This document shows positions 1 through 12,500 of a DNA stretch of 64,000 bases, one piece after another. Source of the DNA: Nymphaea colorata. Its lineage: Eukaryota; Streptophyta; Magnoliopsida; Nymphaeales; Nymphaeaceae. The stretch spans positions 1,059,001-1,123,000 of the forward strand of contig NC_045142.1 of the NCBI RefSeq assembly GCF_008831285.2. The letters run 5' to 3'. Made by a program: the position numbers and the translations under genes. Each line of letters begins with the position of its first letter. Position 1 is the stretch's first letter. The notes under the pieces were generated by a model. It saw only the letters and a list, made by a program, of their open reading frames with translations, was not told the DNA's origin and did not search any database.

Positions 1-3000
1 GCACTAAGATGATATAAAATGTCAGCGTTTTCAGCAGCTGACCACCAAACTATTCCTTCTGACATGAAATAATTGATTACTACTGTTTTTTCCTTCCTTC
101 GGGAGGAAATCCCATTCTTCACTGAATTCAAACTGACACTCATGAAGCATTGGCTTATCATGCAATTCTCTGCAAGAGTCCAGATTGGTAGGACTTCAAA
201 ACGAAGATGCTTCAAAGTTGAAATTGGAAATCGACCCCGAAAATCATTACTCTACATACTGTAACTGTTCCATTATCTTGCTTTTGTCCCCAAGTACTGA
301 AGGCCAATATGAGGTCTAACAAGCACTCCTGCCTGCTAATTTCTCATGTCAATTAGATGCTTTGGATACCTTCTTATGATGGGATGTTAGCGGCAGCATC
401 TTTCATTTGTTTCTGGAACCATTCTTGTCAAAGTTCAGACCATCGAATTACAGTGATTTCTGTCTTCTCAATGTCCCTGAATGTTCCATTGATTAATGGA
501 ATCATTTCTTTGACAAGACAGGTGGGGGGTCGGCGGCGCTTTTGAAATGACAACCCTGGCTTTTCAATTGTTTGGATTGTGATCTAGATCCACCAAGTTG
601 GATCTACTTAATCTACGCGTTGTAACAGGTATAAGCCCTGGTAACAAGATTCAACATGGTTTGCATATATCTGATCGGACGTGGTATGTGCAGAATGTCA
701 GATCCACCCAAAGAAAACTGATTCAATCAGAGATACAAATGTAGATCCAGACCTGAAGGTTTCTGTAAATAAAGCCATGAGTTGAACTGCCATGGATTTG
801 GTTTATAAACAACTATATAGGATGGGTTTAGGTGCAATTCATTAGTAGGATCTACTTCAGAAGTTTCTCTGGAGGATACAGATGGATTCTGTCTGGATTT
901 GCTCTAGCAAATCCAAGTAATTCATCAGATAGATTGGGAAGGAAACCAAACCCAGATGCCGAAATAATTAGTCAGATTTGTTAAGTTGGGTGTAGATGTG
1001 ATTGAACATCAGACCAAAACTTGTTTGGAGCGATTTGCACGTGTGAGAGTTCTTTGTGCGATCACTACAAAGCATTTGAGGTTTTCAAGTGCTTTTTTTT
1101 TTTTTGCACAAAGCACTTATATGTTGAGAAATAGATTTATGGATGGTATCAAATATGCAGTATTTACAAAAAAAAGTATTTGGTTATTGGGGAACAATCA
1201 ATATACTTCTAAGTCGAATAAAGATCAATGAATCCAACTCTTGACTATGCATGTTATAGTCTCTAAACTGGAATGAATTTAAAGCATATAGGCATTTCAA
1301 ACTTCAACATAAGTATATTATAGATCAGTTCTGCAATTAAATTCAGATTTTATGCAGCATCTATGCAGGCAAGCCTTTACTTCTCCCCAGATCCTATAAC
1401 ATGGAAGCCCAAGTTTCAACCCATTTCAATAATCTTGCTTACATGCCTAATCCAGAATCTAAAAATGAACATTTTCGTACAAAGTCGAGTTTTCATTTGA
1501 ATTCAGGCTCGCACTTACCCGGTCTTGACGATGGGGCCGAGTATGGGTCAGCCACAGTGACCAAAATTTTTAAGCCGGACCAGGCATTCGACGCAACCCT
1601 GAACCATGGGCTGTTCCACATTCACTTCTCATACAAAGACAAGCAAAAGAAGTTGGTAGGTGTTGATTTGATAGAGGGCATTGCATCCTGTCGTTTGGTT
1701 GCAAGCAATCAAAGACAGCCCGAGCCCTGCCCCTCTGCGCACCCTGCCACAGGTTCACTGCATTGTGCAAGCCAAGGTCTATCCAAGCCCTGTGCTCCAT
1801 GAACCACTTGCAGGAACACATGCTAAGAGCTCAGAAATTAATGGAGGCTTTCTTCTTTTGTCTTCCTCCAAACCCTAGCTGCTCATTCACATTTCAATGG
1901 TAATTCTTCCTTCCCTGATCTAAGGAAGAGAGTAGCAGCAAGTTGGGCGGTGTGAAAGACAGCGTTGTCAGCGTTGGTACCGGCACCATGTCGGCTTTTT
2001 TTTTTTTTTTAATTTCAGATATAATTTATAAACATTTTTTTTTTAAGATTTCATATTGGCTCAATATTGTCACGGTAACTATGCCAACTTGATTCATATA
2101 ACTTGATAATATCTCTAATCACCTGATGGATGAAGAGGGTGTTTGATTGCACTGAATGAATGTTCGTCCTGGCGTTCCTAAGAACAAGGTGAGCTGCATG
2201 ACGCCACAAGTGAACAATGTAAAGCGGATGCATCCACTCGGATTGGCAAGGAGGGCCACCATGTTCCCATTGAGGGAGAACATTGTGTTCGTAGAGCATA
2301 TGTTCATAAAATACATGTTTGAAGAGCACCATGTTCCCATGAAACATGGTGTATTCATGTCTAGTTTTTATTGTTAGATACAAAAAGCACATTTATAATC
2401 AACTTATTTTTTTGGGAACAAAAAATATGGTGTTATGGAAACATTTTGTGTTAAGAGCATATGCTCCAAGAACATTAATTTTTTTTTTATTATCGACCAT
2501 TTTCTAGAGTAAAAAATGATTCTCCAAAGTTGAAAAATTTGATACTTTTAAGATACGGCTTTTCGTATAATTGAAGGGGATAAAAAAAAGGGTAAATAAT
2601 AGACCTACGGCTACAGGTGTGGTACAGTGGGGTATATACCATTGGTGGTAGTCTTTTCACATGGGTGGCACCCCTTCTCCTAAAGTTGAGTATGTACTTT
2701 CCAAGACATTATGTTAGCTCTCACGATGGTTCACGTCTAGGTTTAGAAAACTGAATCTTACCAATGTGAAGCCAAAAGAAAAAACACAAGGCTCCTTTAC
2801 TATTATGATCATCCATTCATTTCCTCTATGACAAATCCTTTCAAATCAGATACTTAAAGGCTTTTTCCTTCATTTTATTCAAATTAAGTTTTGAATTTAA
2901 ATAAGTCATGCTACAATAACCTAAGAGAGAGAAAAAAAGAGAGAAAGTCAATAAAATGGGAATGTATATCAAAATTTAAGAACAAGAAGTCCCCGAGATA

Positions 3001-3638
3001 CAAAAATTGGAGAAAAGAAGTCTCCTAATTACAGTAACAAACCGCAAAATAGAAGCAAAAGAAGAGATGAGTGTAAATATGCTATTTAAAAGAGGGGCAT
3101 AGGGCTAATGCCATTAGGAGTTTACAAGGCAATAGTTTTTATACTCTAAAAAACTTAATGTACAATGATTGAAATGCGAAAGTCCAAAATATATTTCTCA
3201 TAAATGATTGACAGGTACGAAGAAGAAGAACTGGATTTGCATTGGTTGCAAAAAATTTGTATTTTCCTTTATTGCATCTTCAAAGCGCATGTCACTGTAA
3301 CTTTTTTTTTTATTATACCAAACATTTACAAGTCCTCAACTTATTAAGTTGAGCAATTTGTTTCATTATGAAGAGAAGAAAAAGGGAAATAAGAAACGAC
3401 CAAAAGTAAAACCACTTTCAGCTTTCTGAATTTAGGATACTATATAAAAAAATGTCAAAATTACCAAATTCCCAGACTTAAATTTTAAATTCGAGCAAAA
3501 GAATTTTATAAAATTGTCTAAAAATAAATTTAAGATGACAAGGTTTGTACGTACATATATACCAAGGTGGGACCGCCGAGGCTGCTACTGGAGAAGCCAA
3601 ATGGTACTCAGTGGGACCCATCAACACATGGTTGGGTT
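1..3638. other. Intergenic, no gene recognised
   Basis: I recognise no conserved protein here. The longest open frame (1401-1802, +) shows no domain and no splice signals that would extend it into a gene. Between about 570 and 960 there are many GATCC/GATCCA words in degenerate order, which recur elsewhere in the window and look like an old dispersed repeat. Poly-T and poly-A runs at 1091-1104, 1987-2002 and 2036-2043 fit decayed retroposed or MITE material. The stretch 2100-2390 contains imperfect inverted ATGTTC/GAACAT words but no clear element ends. Confidence 0.5.
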
Positions 3639-3890
3639 CAGTGTTGTCAGAGTCGGCCTGAATCGGTGAATTGCAATCGGATCACGGCAGAGTTTCGCGG
3701 CCGATTCAATGGTGCCATGCCTTAGGTTTTAATTATTATTTTTTAAATATTCGATATTTTTTTTTGAAAATTTTATTAGTTTTCGCTCATTTTGTTTCAC
3801 TATTTTTTTGAAATAGTTTTTAAATATTATTGTTGAATTAGCAACCTATCCAGCTAAATCAGTGACTCCCGATTAGGTTTTACAACATTG
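3639..3890. mobile_element. Putative MITE with imperfect terminal inverted repeats
   Basis: The left end reads CAGTGTTGTCAGAGTCGG and the reverse complement of the right end reads CAATGTTGTAAAACCTAATC. After those starts both arms continue with related words (TGAATCGGTGAATT on the left, GGGAGTCACTGATT on the right). The interior is AT-rich (3728-3840) and carries no open frame. A short AT-rich body between inverted ends is typical of a non-autonomous DNA transposon. The superfamily is not certain because no clean target duplication is visible. Confidence 0.5.
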
Positions 3891-5250
3891 GTTGTTTGTA
3901 CAGTACTCGACCCCCAATTGAGGATGAAATGTTTATTCTTCTCTATCCACTAAACAGCTAGTGGTTGTCTTGAACTAAACAGCTAGTGGTTATTTTGAAC
4001 TAGCGGATCCAAACTGTTTCAGATCTAGACGATTCAATTGTCTAATGTAAACTTAAACATGTTTCTGCCTTCGTTGCAGAGCATAGCATAGCTGATCAGA
4101 CTGACAAGTTGGTGAAAGTTTGGTCATGTCAGATGTAGTACACCCACCCAAGGCCCAAAGTTATGCTGGACTCCAAGAGAGGGGTTTCAGGAAAGAATAG
4201 CTGGCTTTGAGTATTACTGATCATCTTCTTGGTGAATTTAGTCTCAATTTGATGATTTTATATGAACTCTTTGACCTAATCCTTGTTCATCTAGCTAACA
4301 AATATTCAAGATATAAGTTGGAATGAAGAAGCAATCATTAATTTTCAGTAAATGCTATTTGGAAAAGAGTTTAGAGGATCTCTCATTCCCTGATGTCTTA
4401 GGCTATATTGTCATCACTTCATTAGCAAAGACTGTATTATATCTCATCACCTAACCTAAATGCAAAGACATAATATCCAAAGATGTGTCTCCTAATAAAC
4501 CTTTAGCCCACCGAGTTATACTATAACCTCTTCAATATGAACTTGTTTTAAAAGAAGACAAAAAAAAAAGGAAAAATTCAAAAACGTTTTACAATATATG
4601 ACGCATTATTGAAAATATTGAAATACGACTCTTATCAATTATAAAACAAGGGAGAAAAATACACAAAATCGAGAACTCTCTTTTTTTCCATTACACCAAT
4701 TTACAGTGGAAGAGGTCACACGAGCAACGGCGGAGGGGGGCCACTTAGGCCATGGCCCCACCCACGCTAATTAAAAAAAAAAATACATTGAAAAAATTAA
4801 ATTTTTTTTATTGTACAATGTATTGTTTGGATTCCGGTTCCGTTTGGCTCCACCCGAATTTAAAGGTTGAACTGTTTGGCCCATCCATGAAAAGAATATT
4901 GAATCCATCCCTACACTCCAGTTAGACTGAGTATAGTCAATCCCTCCCCTTACAACCTAATGCTTTTCCCAAACACAACACAGGTTCCATCAAGTACACG
5001 ATCTTTTCTCTTTAAAGAAAAGTATTCAGCACTAAAAGGTTGATTGTTCTAGTGCAGCAAATATTCCATCGACTCTTTTCGGATGACACTGCTCTCATAT
5101 CAAAGCTGGTTAGCTTGTGTAAGTGTAACTTATATAGGCTTATACATGGGGACTACACGGTGCATCCCGGTTACATAACTATCTCTCGGCCCCTGGCCCA
5201 CTAGAAAAAAGGGTCAATTTTGTTGAGCCCGATCATCACCCAACCAGGGG
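3891..5250. other. Intergenic sequence upstream of the FPF1-like gene
   Basis: No gene is seen. At 4726-4771 a GGCGGAGGGGGGCC...GGCCATGGCCCC stretch followed by an A-run resembles the end of a decayed transposable element; a similar GGGCGGAGC start occurs at 36166. The rest is AT-rich and unstructured. The promoter of the downstream gene probably lies in the last few hundred bases. Confidence 0.4.
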
Positions 5251-5260
5251 CTATATATTA
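5251..5260 (+). promoter_or_regulatory. Putative TATA box of the FPF1-like gene
   Basis: CTATATATTA sits about 240 bases before the FPF1-like start codon. It is followed by a pyrimidine-rich stretch (TTCATTCTTCACTTTG, 5276-5291) of the kind found at plant transcription starts. Its position implies a 5' leader of about 200 nt without an intron. This is inferred from motif and spacing only. Confidence 0.5.
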
Positions 5261-5491
5261 GCAGTCGCCCTGTTTTCATTCTTCACTTTGTATTCTCTCA
5301 CCTCTCATTTTAAGTTTGGTGAGTTGGGGTTTCTTTGCTTCAGAATTGGTGAGTTGAGATCAGGCAGGTGCCCTAGTAAAATTCACATAGCAAGTGCTGC
5401 TACCGGCTCTCGAACTCTGAACCTCCTCTCAACTTCAAGTTCTTTCTTAAGTTAATCTTCTCGCCAAGGGATCGAACCGAGTTGTTGAGGA

Positions 5492-5860
5492 ATGGCAGGG
5501 GTGTGGACGTTCAGGCACGGGGTGGTGAGGAGGATGGCGTGCCCGTCAAGCATGGAGGCGGCGACGGACGACGGCAAGGAGGCGAGTTGGTCGAAGAGGC
5601 GCGTCCTGGTGCACGTCGCCACCGGCCAGGTGGTGTCGTCCAACGAGCAGCTCGAGCGCTACCTGCTGGGGCTCGGGTGGGAGCGGTACTACCACGGCGG
5701 TGCACCGGCAGCCGGACGGCCGGATCTAATTCAGTTCCACCGCTCGCCGGAGACCGCGGACCTCATCTCCGTCCCCTCCGACTTCGCCAGGTTCAAGTCC
5801 ACCCACATGTTCGACATCGTCGTCAAGAACCGCCTCCATTTCCAGGTTCGCGAGATCTGA
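5492..5860 (+). CDS. FPF1: Flowering-promoting factor 1-like protein (FPF1 family)
   Basis: Single-exon gene for 122 residues, the usual size of this plant-specific family (about 110-125). The protein opens with MAGVWTFRHGVVR, the FPF1 N-terminus, carries LVHVATGQVVSS and LGWERYY in the middle, and ends with DLISVPSDF, THMFDIVVKNR and FQVREI, the block that defines the family. Residues about 14-34 form a variable acidic linker. Members are small soluble proteins without a known catalytic domain. They promote flowering, internode or root elongation, partly through gibberellin responses; that role is known from the family and not shown here. The first ATG of the frame was chosen because it gives the family's N-terminus. 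The coding region is clearly GC-rich compared with both flanks. A TATA-like box lies at 5251. It could equally be called an FPF1-like paralogue, since family members are hard to tell apart. Confidence 0.95.
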   Translation: MAGVWTFRHGVVRRMACPSSMEAATDDGKEASWSKRRVLVHVATGQVVSSNEQLERYLLGLGWERYYHGGAPAAGRPDLIQFHRSPETADLISVPSDFARFKSTHMFDIVVKNRLHFQVREI

Positions 5861-5927
5861 TACACTACAGACTGCCCACTTCCTATCAGTACTACACCAG
5901 TGTGGTACACTAGCATTCGACTGAGAG

Positions 5928-6014
5928 AGAGAGAGAGAGAGAGTGTATGTGAGTGTGTGTGTTAGTTCCAGTATTTCTATGATACGTGTTGAACCTAATT
6001 ATAGTAGAAAGTGT

Positions 6015-6060
<46 letters not shown>

Positions 6061-6078
6061 ATATATATATATATTAAA
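5928..6078. repeat. (GA)n, (CT)n and (TA)n microsatellites
   Basis: A GA tract (about 5928-5951), a long CT tract (about 6018-6056) and a TA tract (about 6058-6075) follow the FPF1-like stop codon. They probably lie in or just past the 3' UTR. Length polymorphism is likely. Confidence 0.9.
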
Positions 6079-7711
6079 TACTATATTATTTGGATAAACG
6101 ACCTATTAAATTTGTGGTAAAAAATATTTTAGACTAAATCAGAACCTTTTAATCCGTTGATTTGTTTATAAATATTCATTTAATATAAAACATATTTTAA
6201 TTCAAGTTATTTTTGTAAAAAAAATTGATCTTTTCTACTATAAAAAAATTAAGTTATAAGAACAGTTTATTTTTTATTATTAAAAAATTATTAAAGTAAA
6301 AAAGTGACTAACTTAATAAATGTTTCTCGTTAATCACTCATAAGATCACATCTATATAGTTAAATTTTAAACAAAATATTTTAATAAATACTTTTAGTGG
6401 GTTTGGTTTTCGTCCCTTAATTAAGTGGAATGGTTTTCTCCACATACACACACAGGCACACACCTTTGATGTGAATGAAATGTTGACATATATTTGTTAA
6501 ATAAAATATGAACCACATTTTCAATTAAGTTATATATTGATCATCCGATCATTTCATGGGTTTATTTTGAAACACTTCTAATATTCAATCAGTCTAGAAA
6601 TAGTGCACATCTTTTGTAACATATTTATCATCATTGGCTTAGTGATACATTTTATCATCTTCTTCATGAAGGCCGCGAAAGTTGCAGCACTAGCATTAAG
6701 TCTGTCGACTCGGGTGAGGTTTTCCTCTGTAAATTAAATATGTAACCTCAATATGGATGACCATAGCGTCGAAGTCCTTTTCAAACTTATGGCCCAAATA
6801 AATAATATGGCAAAAGTGAGTTCAAGAGATACACACAAAGTTACATTAAATGTAGTTTTAAAAAGTGAATGACAATTAATAATTTGATCCTAAAAATTAT
6901 GCACAAACATATATATTCAATACTCGTACAAAGTTGATATGATATCATTTTGACCATGGGACATAGATCAAACAAATAACTTTACAAGGTATGTCCTTTA
7001 GACTGTCAATCATGTTTATAATTAGTACACTTTATTTAGGGTAGATATTTCAAAGAATTAGTACACTTAGTCCTTATATTTATTTAGGGTAGATTCATAG
7101 AACCCTATGTAAAATGATTTCATGAATCTATCCCAAGTTTTAAAGTAGTTTTTGATTAACCAACCTCTAAAGTATTATTATCCTTCACCTATCATGTCAA
7201 GCAAATAAATTTAGATTAATAAATTTTCCGTCTCCACTTTTGCATGATATGAGAAAAAGTTCGATCCTCCTCGCAAAAATTTACGGCTATGTGTGTAAAA
7301 TTTTACGTACTATTGAGGATCCGTGCTCAACCGATTGAGCTTCAGCTTTATTGAACTGATCACGATCAATCATTTCGTCCATTCTATCAATAATTTTGGA
7401 CGGACGCCTAACCTCTTGCCGGTCCGTCGTTGAGGATCAATCATTTTTGTCGGTCCACTTTTGGCCGGACCTAAAAGGGGCGCCAGACCTAAAAAGGGCT
7501 CCATTTTATGCAAGTGGGTGCATAGCTCCACCCAGTAACAGATTGGGTCAATCGGCTGATTCCACAATTTGTTGAATAAGTTGTCAATAAATAAAAATTA
7601 TTTATCAATTTTTATTTTATAAAAATAATATAAATATTCAAAAACAGCAACCTTTAAAATATTCCAAATTTAATGTAAAATAGCACGTGATGCCCCCAAG
7701 TCACTTATAGA
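6079..7711. other. AT-rich intergenic sequence
   Basis: No gene is seen. The sequence is AT-rich with many short A and T runs. A word TTTAGGGTAGAT recurs twice (about 7033 and 7083), suggesting a small local duplication. Nothing else stands out. Confidence 0.4.
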
Positions 7712-7978
7712 ATCTAAGGTCGCGTTTCGGGTGAATGAAAGGATCATCTCACTGCCTTAAGTGAGGCCTAAAGGCCCCTCATTCCCCCTGCCTCCGAGGT
7801 CCTGAGCTGCGTCGGTGTCAGTGATAGAACAGTGCACCATTCAACTTGGATGTCGTGCCCTATCACTTTAAGACACAAGAACATAACACCCACAAGAATC
7901 AAACTAAAGACCTACTTTATACAAGTCCTTAGCCCGACCAGCTACGCTATGCCCCTTAAGGCATCTAAGGTCGCATTT
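7712..7978 (-). mobile_element. tRNA-derived SINE candidate with flanking direct repeats
   Basis: On the minus strand the element begins GGGGCATAGCGTAGCTGG. This contains TAGCGTAGCTGG (7938-7949), an exact fit to the tRNA A-box consensus TRGCNNAGYNGG. A B-box-like AGTTTGATTCT follows about 44 bases later (7895-7905). The body (about 7728-7962) is flanked by the direct repeats ATCTAAGGTCGCGTTT (7712-7727) and ATCTAAGGTCGCATTT (7963-7978), 15 of 16 bases identical, as expected for a target-site duplication. A related, more decayed copy lies at 35330-35455. The element lacks a clear poly-A tail, as some plant SINEs do. Confidence 0.65.
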
Positions 7979-9339
7979 GATTAGTAAATTGGTGGTTTTC
8001 AAGTTGATTTCAATATGTGCTTTTACGTTATTCCCTCAACCTCAACCTTTTTGCTGCTCATTAACAAATGAATAGACAGCAAATTGGTTCAAAATATTAA
8101 ACAAACATTTATTAAAATAAAAAATAAAAGTTTTAAAATAGATAAAAAGTTGGACACATGACACTCTTGAATCGAGGAATAGGATTTCCACCCATTCAAC
8201 TTTTATGATTAATGTTGATTTAGCTTGGAATGATTTAGATTTGGATCGGTGTTCATATCATTTTCACGTTTCTGACATGAATAACTCGCCTCTATGGATA
8301 TTCTTGGTTCTTATATGAGAAAGCTAGCCCTTGTTACTCTTTAGGATCACCGCTTACTTTTTAGATCCGAATCCAATACTAGTTCCCATGATCCCACTTG
8401 GATCCAAATCAGATTCTCATTAGCTCCGACCGGATCAGACCCTGATTTTCGGCCGAATACGATCCGTTTCCTCGTGGTGAGTTTGCATGGTCAATTTTCT
8501 CTAATAACTATAATAATTGCCGCCCACAAACTTCTAAACTTGGTAATATATGCGAATTTTTTTTTGGAAACCTCAAGTTATCATAATCTAGCAAACTGTC
8601 ATGACGATGACATGTTTATTTATAATGTACTTTATATCAAAAAAAGTGATTGTGTATTTGTATCGTCGTAGGTGAAAAGACGTAATCAAACTTGCTCCAC
8701 ATGTTTATTTCCTATGCATTATATTGTCATTATTCCGTAACTCTGAACTTAAGCGTTAAAGCAACATGTTTTTAGTAAAAAATATTGTAAAATACCTTCA
8801 ACATATTCTCTTGCGACAAGCTTCATCGAGTTTAAACAAGTTGAGCCTATCTCGAGCTTAACCCATTTACCTAAGCAGGTTCATTTCTGAACTCGAACTC
8901 GATTCTATTCGTAACTCCTTGATCAACCCTAAGCTTGAGATTAACCCATTTACCGCAGCTATATTTTTTAACTCGAACTCGACTCTATTCGTAAGTCTTT
9001 ATCTTTTGATATTTAGAATCAGTGCACGTTTTTTTTATATTTATAATCAATCCACGTAATGAAAAAAATATTTGTTTTTGAGATTTATGTAACTGTTGCC
9101 TTCGCTTAATCTTTTCTTAAAAGGTATTTATTAAAACGCGTGCTCAAAATACACTTGTGGCAATATCTAGTGTTCGGTAAATTGACAGAAAATATATTTT
9201 TATTTTTTTAATAAAAGCATGTTTTTCTGGAAATAGCGGCAAGCCTGTGGGAGACCCTATAAAGATGGATGATCGATCGGAGATCTTTCTTCTTCTGTTG
9301 TTTCAGCATCATCGAGAGAGAGAGAGAGGGAGAGAGAGG
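7979..9339. other. Intergenic sequence with an 83-bp partial tandem duplication
   Basis: No gene is seen. At 8858 and 8941 the word TTAACCCATTTACC recurs, followed in both copies by ACTCGAACTCGA and CTATTCGTAA, giving a degenerate tandem pair of period 83. GATCC-rich repeat remnants occur at about 8360-8470. The last 200 bases are the likely promoter and leader of the C2 gene, ending in a GA tract (9314-9337) just before its ATG. Confidence 0.45.
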
Positions 9340-9557
9340 ATGGCTCGTGGAATGCTGGAGGTTTTTCTGGTCGATGCGAAGGGTCTCAATAACACCGAAT
9401 TGATGGGTTAGTCTCTCTCTCCCTTTCTCTTTCTCCTCTCTCGGAAGGAAAAGTTGGAATTCCATTGGGGTTTTCTGATCTTTTCTCCTTTCTCGCTTTC
9501 ATTTTTGATTTGTGGTTAAATTTGGCCCTTTTGTCTTTCTCATATTGTTCTTTTTTA

Positions 9558-9588
<31 letters not shown>

Positions 9589-12500
9589 ACATTTCAAATC
9601 GAGCGGTCAGGGAAGATGGACCCGTATGTTCTGATCCAGTGCAGGGGCCATGAAAGCAAGAGCTCCGTCGCCAGAGGTTCGTCTCCTTCCCCTCGTCCTT
9701 GCTACCGTCATTCTCCCCTTGCAGAATTAGAAAGAAATGGGTAGTCTAGTAATTTTCTCATATGGATCAATCCGATCCATAGAACCGGGACCCGCGCTTT
9801 TGGGCAATCGTATTCATGGTTCTCCACTTTGGACTGCATCTCACCTTCCCGACCCGACCCGATATTTATGTCGAATCGGCCTGGTTCAACCACTCCGGTT
9901 GAAGTCCAGTACGCAAACAACCTCCTGCTTTGAGAACATGCACCTAGCAATTGACCGGAAGAACAAAAATTTATCAGTATAAAATGGAGTGAGTAGGTCA
10001 AATATCTATGCATATAACTAAGGGTAGGTAAGGGGTATCTGATGAGTAGTTGGATACTTAGCCGTGATGGCCTGGACTTGAAGCAGTTCTTTGACTTTGG
10101 GCCAGTCGATTAAAAAACTTTGCCGAGGGCCAGCTGATTTGAGTTAGGTGTTGTGGGGGTTTGATTGATCCCATATATATATATATATGTATATATAAAC
10201 TTTTAGTGCATCTCGGATAACTCCCTTACAAACATTCATGATAACTCCCTTACAAACATTCATATGTTGTGGATGGAACTCTTAGAAGCTTTTAGCACGT
10301 CGTTAAGGGTTCGTGATATGTTAAAATATGAAATATTAAAGGTTTAAAGTATGAGTGGATATCGAAACGAGTACCGAACAAGTATAAAATTGACCGTCGA
10401 ACCTGGCCGGATAAGTCTGCCTACAAAGGCTTATATAACATTGAGAAAAACTAAAACAACTACCCAAAATGGGAGCTTGTAGGTCTAACCAGAACGAAGA
10501 ACATATGGACATATGTGATTTTGCATGCGTGGGTGATGTTTGTTGCACATTCGAGGACAATCTAAAATATATCAAAATATATTAATTGATGTAATATAGT
10601 TTAGTTACTTTTTAACAGACTCTCAACAAGCCCTTCATCCTCCTTGCTAGGGGTTGCATAATCCCTGACTATCATTTAAAAACAGTTGGATTTTTTAGTC
10701 CCACCCACGTGGCGGGTTATATTATTTGAAAGTGAACTTACTCTTTAAACAAACTGATTTAGGTCAAATGGGGGCTTTGAAATTAGCAGAGAAAACAAAA
10801 AAGGATTAGATTTTCAACGTTGAAATTAAAAAAAAAAGGTTTTTTTTTGTTTGAGGCACCTAGGTGACTCAGCCTAGGCGTTTAGGTTGCTGCCCAGCGC
10901 CTAGCGCGCTTTTGACTACATAGCTGATCAACAGCTACTGTTATTTTTTTTTGTAAAATTTATTTACAAGCTTCTTAAAATTTAACAACAAATGTAGAAT
11001 TCACATTGAGAACTTATTTGATAGATATTTCATTTCCAAATTTGTTCTTGTTCAAGACTCTGCCCTTAGTTTTGCCTTCACAATATATACGTAAAACAGA
11101 CCACAGGTTTGAGCTACCATGTGTTTTGTGCTGTGCCAAGTCCTAGATGTGTTCTTCACAAAATATTTGGTCAAGTCTAAATGGTCGGGTAAAGCGTAAT
11201 TGGTATTGAATGGACAACTCTATGCCTGCTTATAGTCTCAGCAAGTTGAAGATGCATTGCATAAAGGTGCTGCATGCACACATTACCAATGAGTTTTCTT
11301 TTTGTGTGTATAAGGGTGCACTTGAGCTTTACTGGCAAATAAAAAATCTGTCCATCTCGAAGCAAACTCAAGTCCAATTGATGTTCTCAGGGCAGCCAAC
11401 TCCTAGTTGTCACTAGCTCTGGAGCTATTGATGCAGGTCGAACTTGGCCTCTGTTTGGCACAAATCTTCCTAGATTGGGTACCAGAATGCCCGTCGGCTG
11501 CCGAGTATATTGGTTGAAACCAAATTATTGACATGGATCGATGTGGTCTGTTGTGCAGACCTGTTTTTCCTCAATATTTGATTCCAGTTCTTCTCTCTGT
11601 GTTCGTTAATGCTTAAAGGCCAAGGAAGCAACCCAAAATGGAACGAGAAGTTCATATTTCCAGTACACTTTCCTAAAGTTGATGATCCCTGCAAGCTCGT
11701 GCTAAGGATCTTAGACGAGGACACCTTCTCTAACGATGATTTCGTTGGCGAAACTACGTAAGTGGCATGCCTTCTTTTTCACTTATTTGAGTTGTGTTAT
11801 GTTTTAAATATCCCAACCGATGTGAATCCATCTGTTTACCATTTTACAGATGTAAATTCTGCTTTCTGATGATATATTTTGCCAAGCGAAACTTTAGCAT
11901 GTCTCATAAATGCCAATTTATTTATGTTAATAAATGGACATAAGGCTATTGTCGAAGCCATTTCTTTTTATGATCTTCGTAAGAGTTTATATTGTTATAA
12001 CTGCGACTCAATCTGTTTCCTAGCCGATTTTGGAATCAAAGTACCTCCATTTTTTTCTCTCCTTTTGCCGTTCTGTATTGTCGGCTTACCATCACTTTCA
12101 CTACCAAAACCTTCGGTTAAAGTGTGCATGGCCTGCCAGAGTCTGAGAGTTTCATATTTATCAGCACTGGGGGCACTTCCGCGTTGTCATTGCATGTGTA
12201 TATCACGTGGACGTGCATACACATGTGTGTATATGGGAGTCTCTAGTTTAATTTTATGCGGCAAATTTTGATATTTTAATACCAGAATGTGATGACTTTG
12301 TTCTAAACATGTTACAGAATACTGAGTGTTTCCTCTATGTTTTCATAATTTTACTAAGGCTTTTATTGGAAGTACGGTGATTATCATGCAGAATATTATA
12401 GACAAAGATTTTTTAATGAATAATTTCAGGAAGTCGATTTACATATGCAGGATATACTTGACAGACTTGATCTTATCAGGAGAAGTAAATGGTGTAGCTG

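Noticed and set aside
1401-1802. 133-codon open frame on the plus strand
   Set aside because: No recognisable family, low-complexity Ser/Pro/His composition near the end, and overlapping frames on the other strand.
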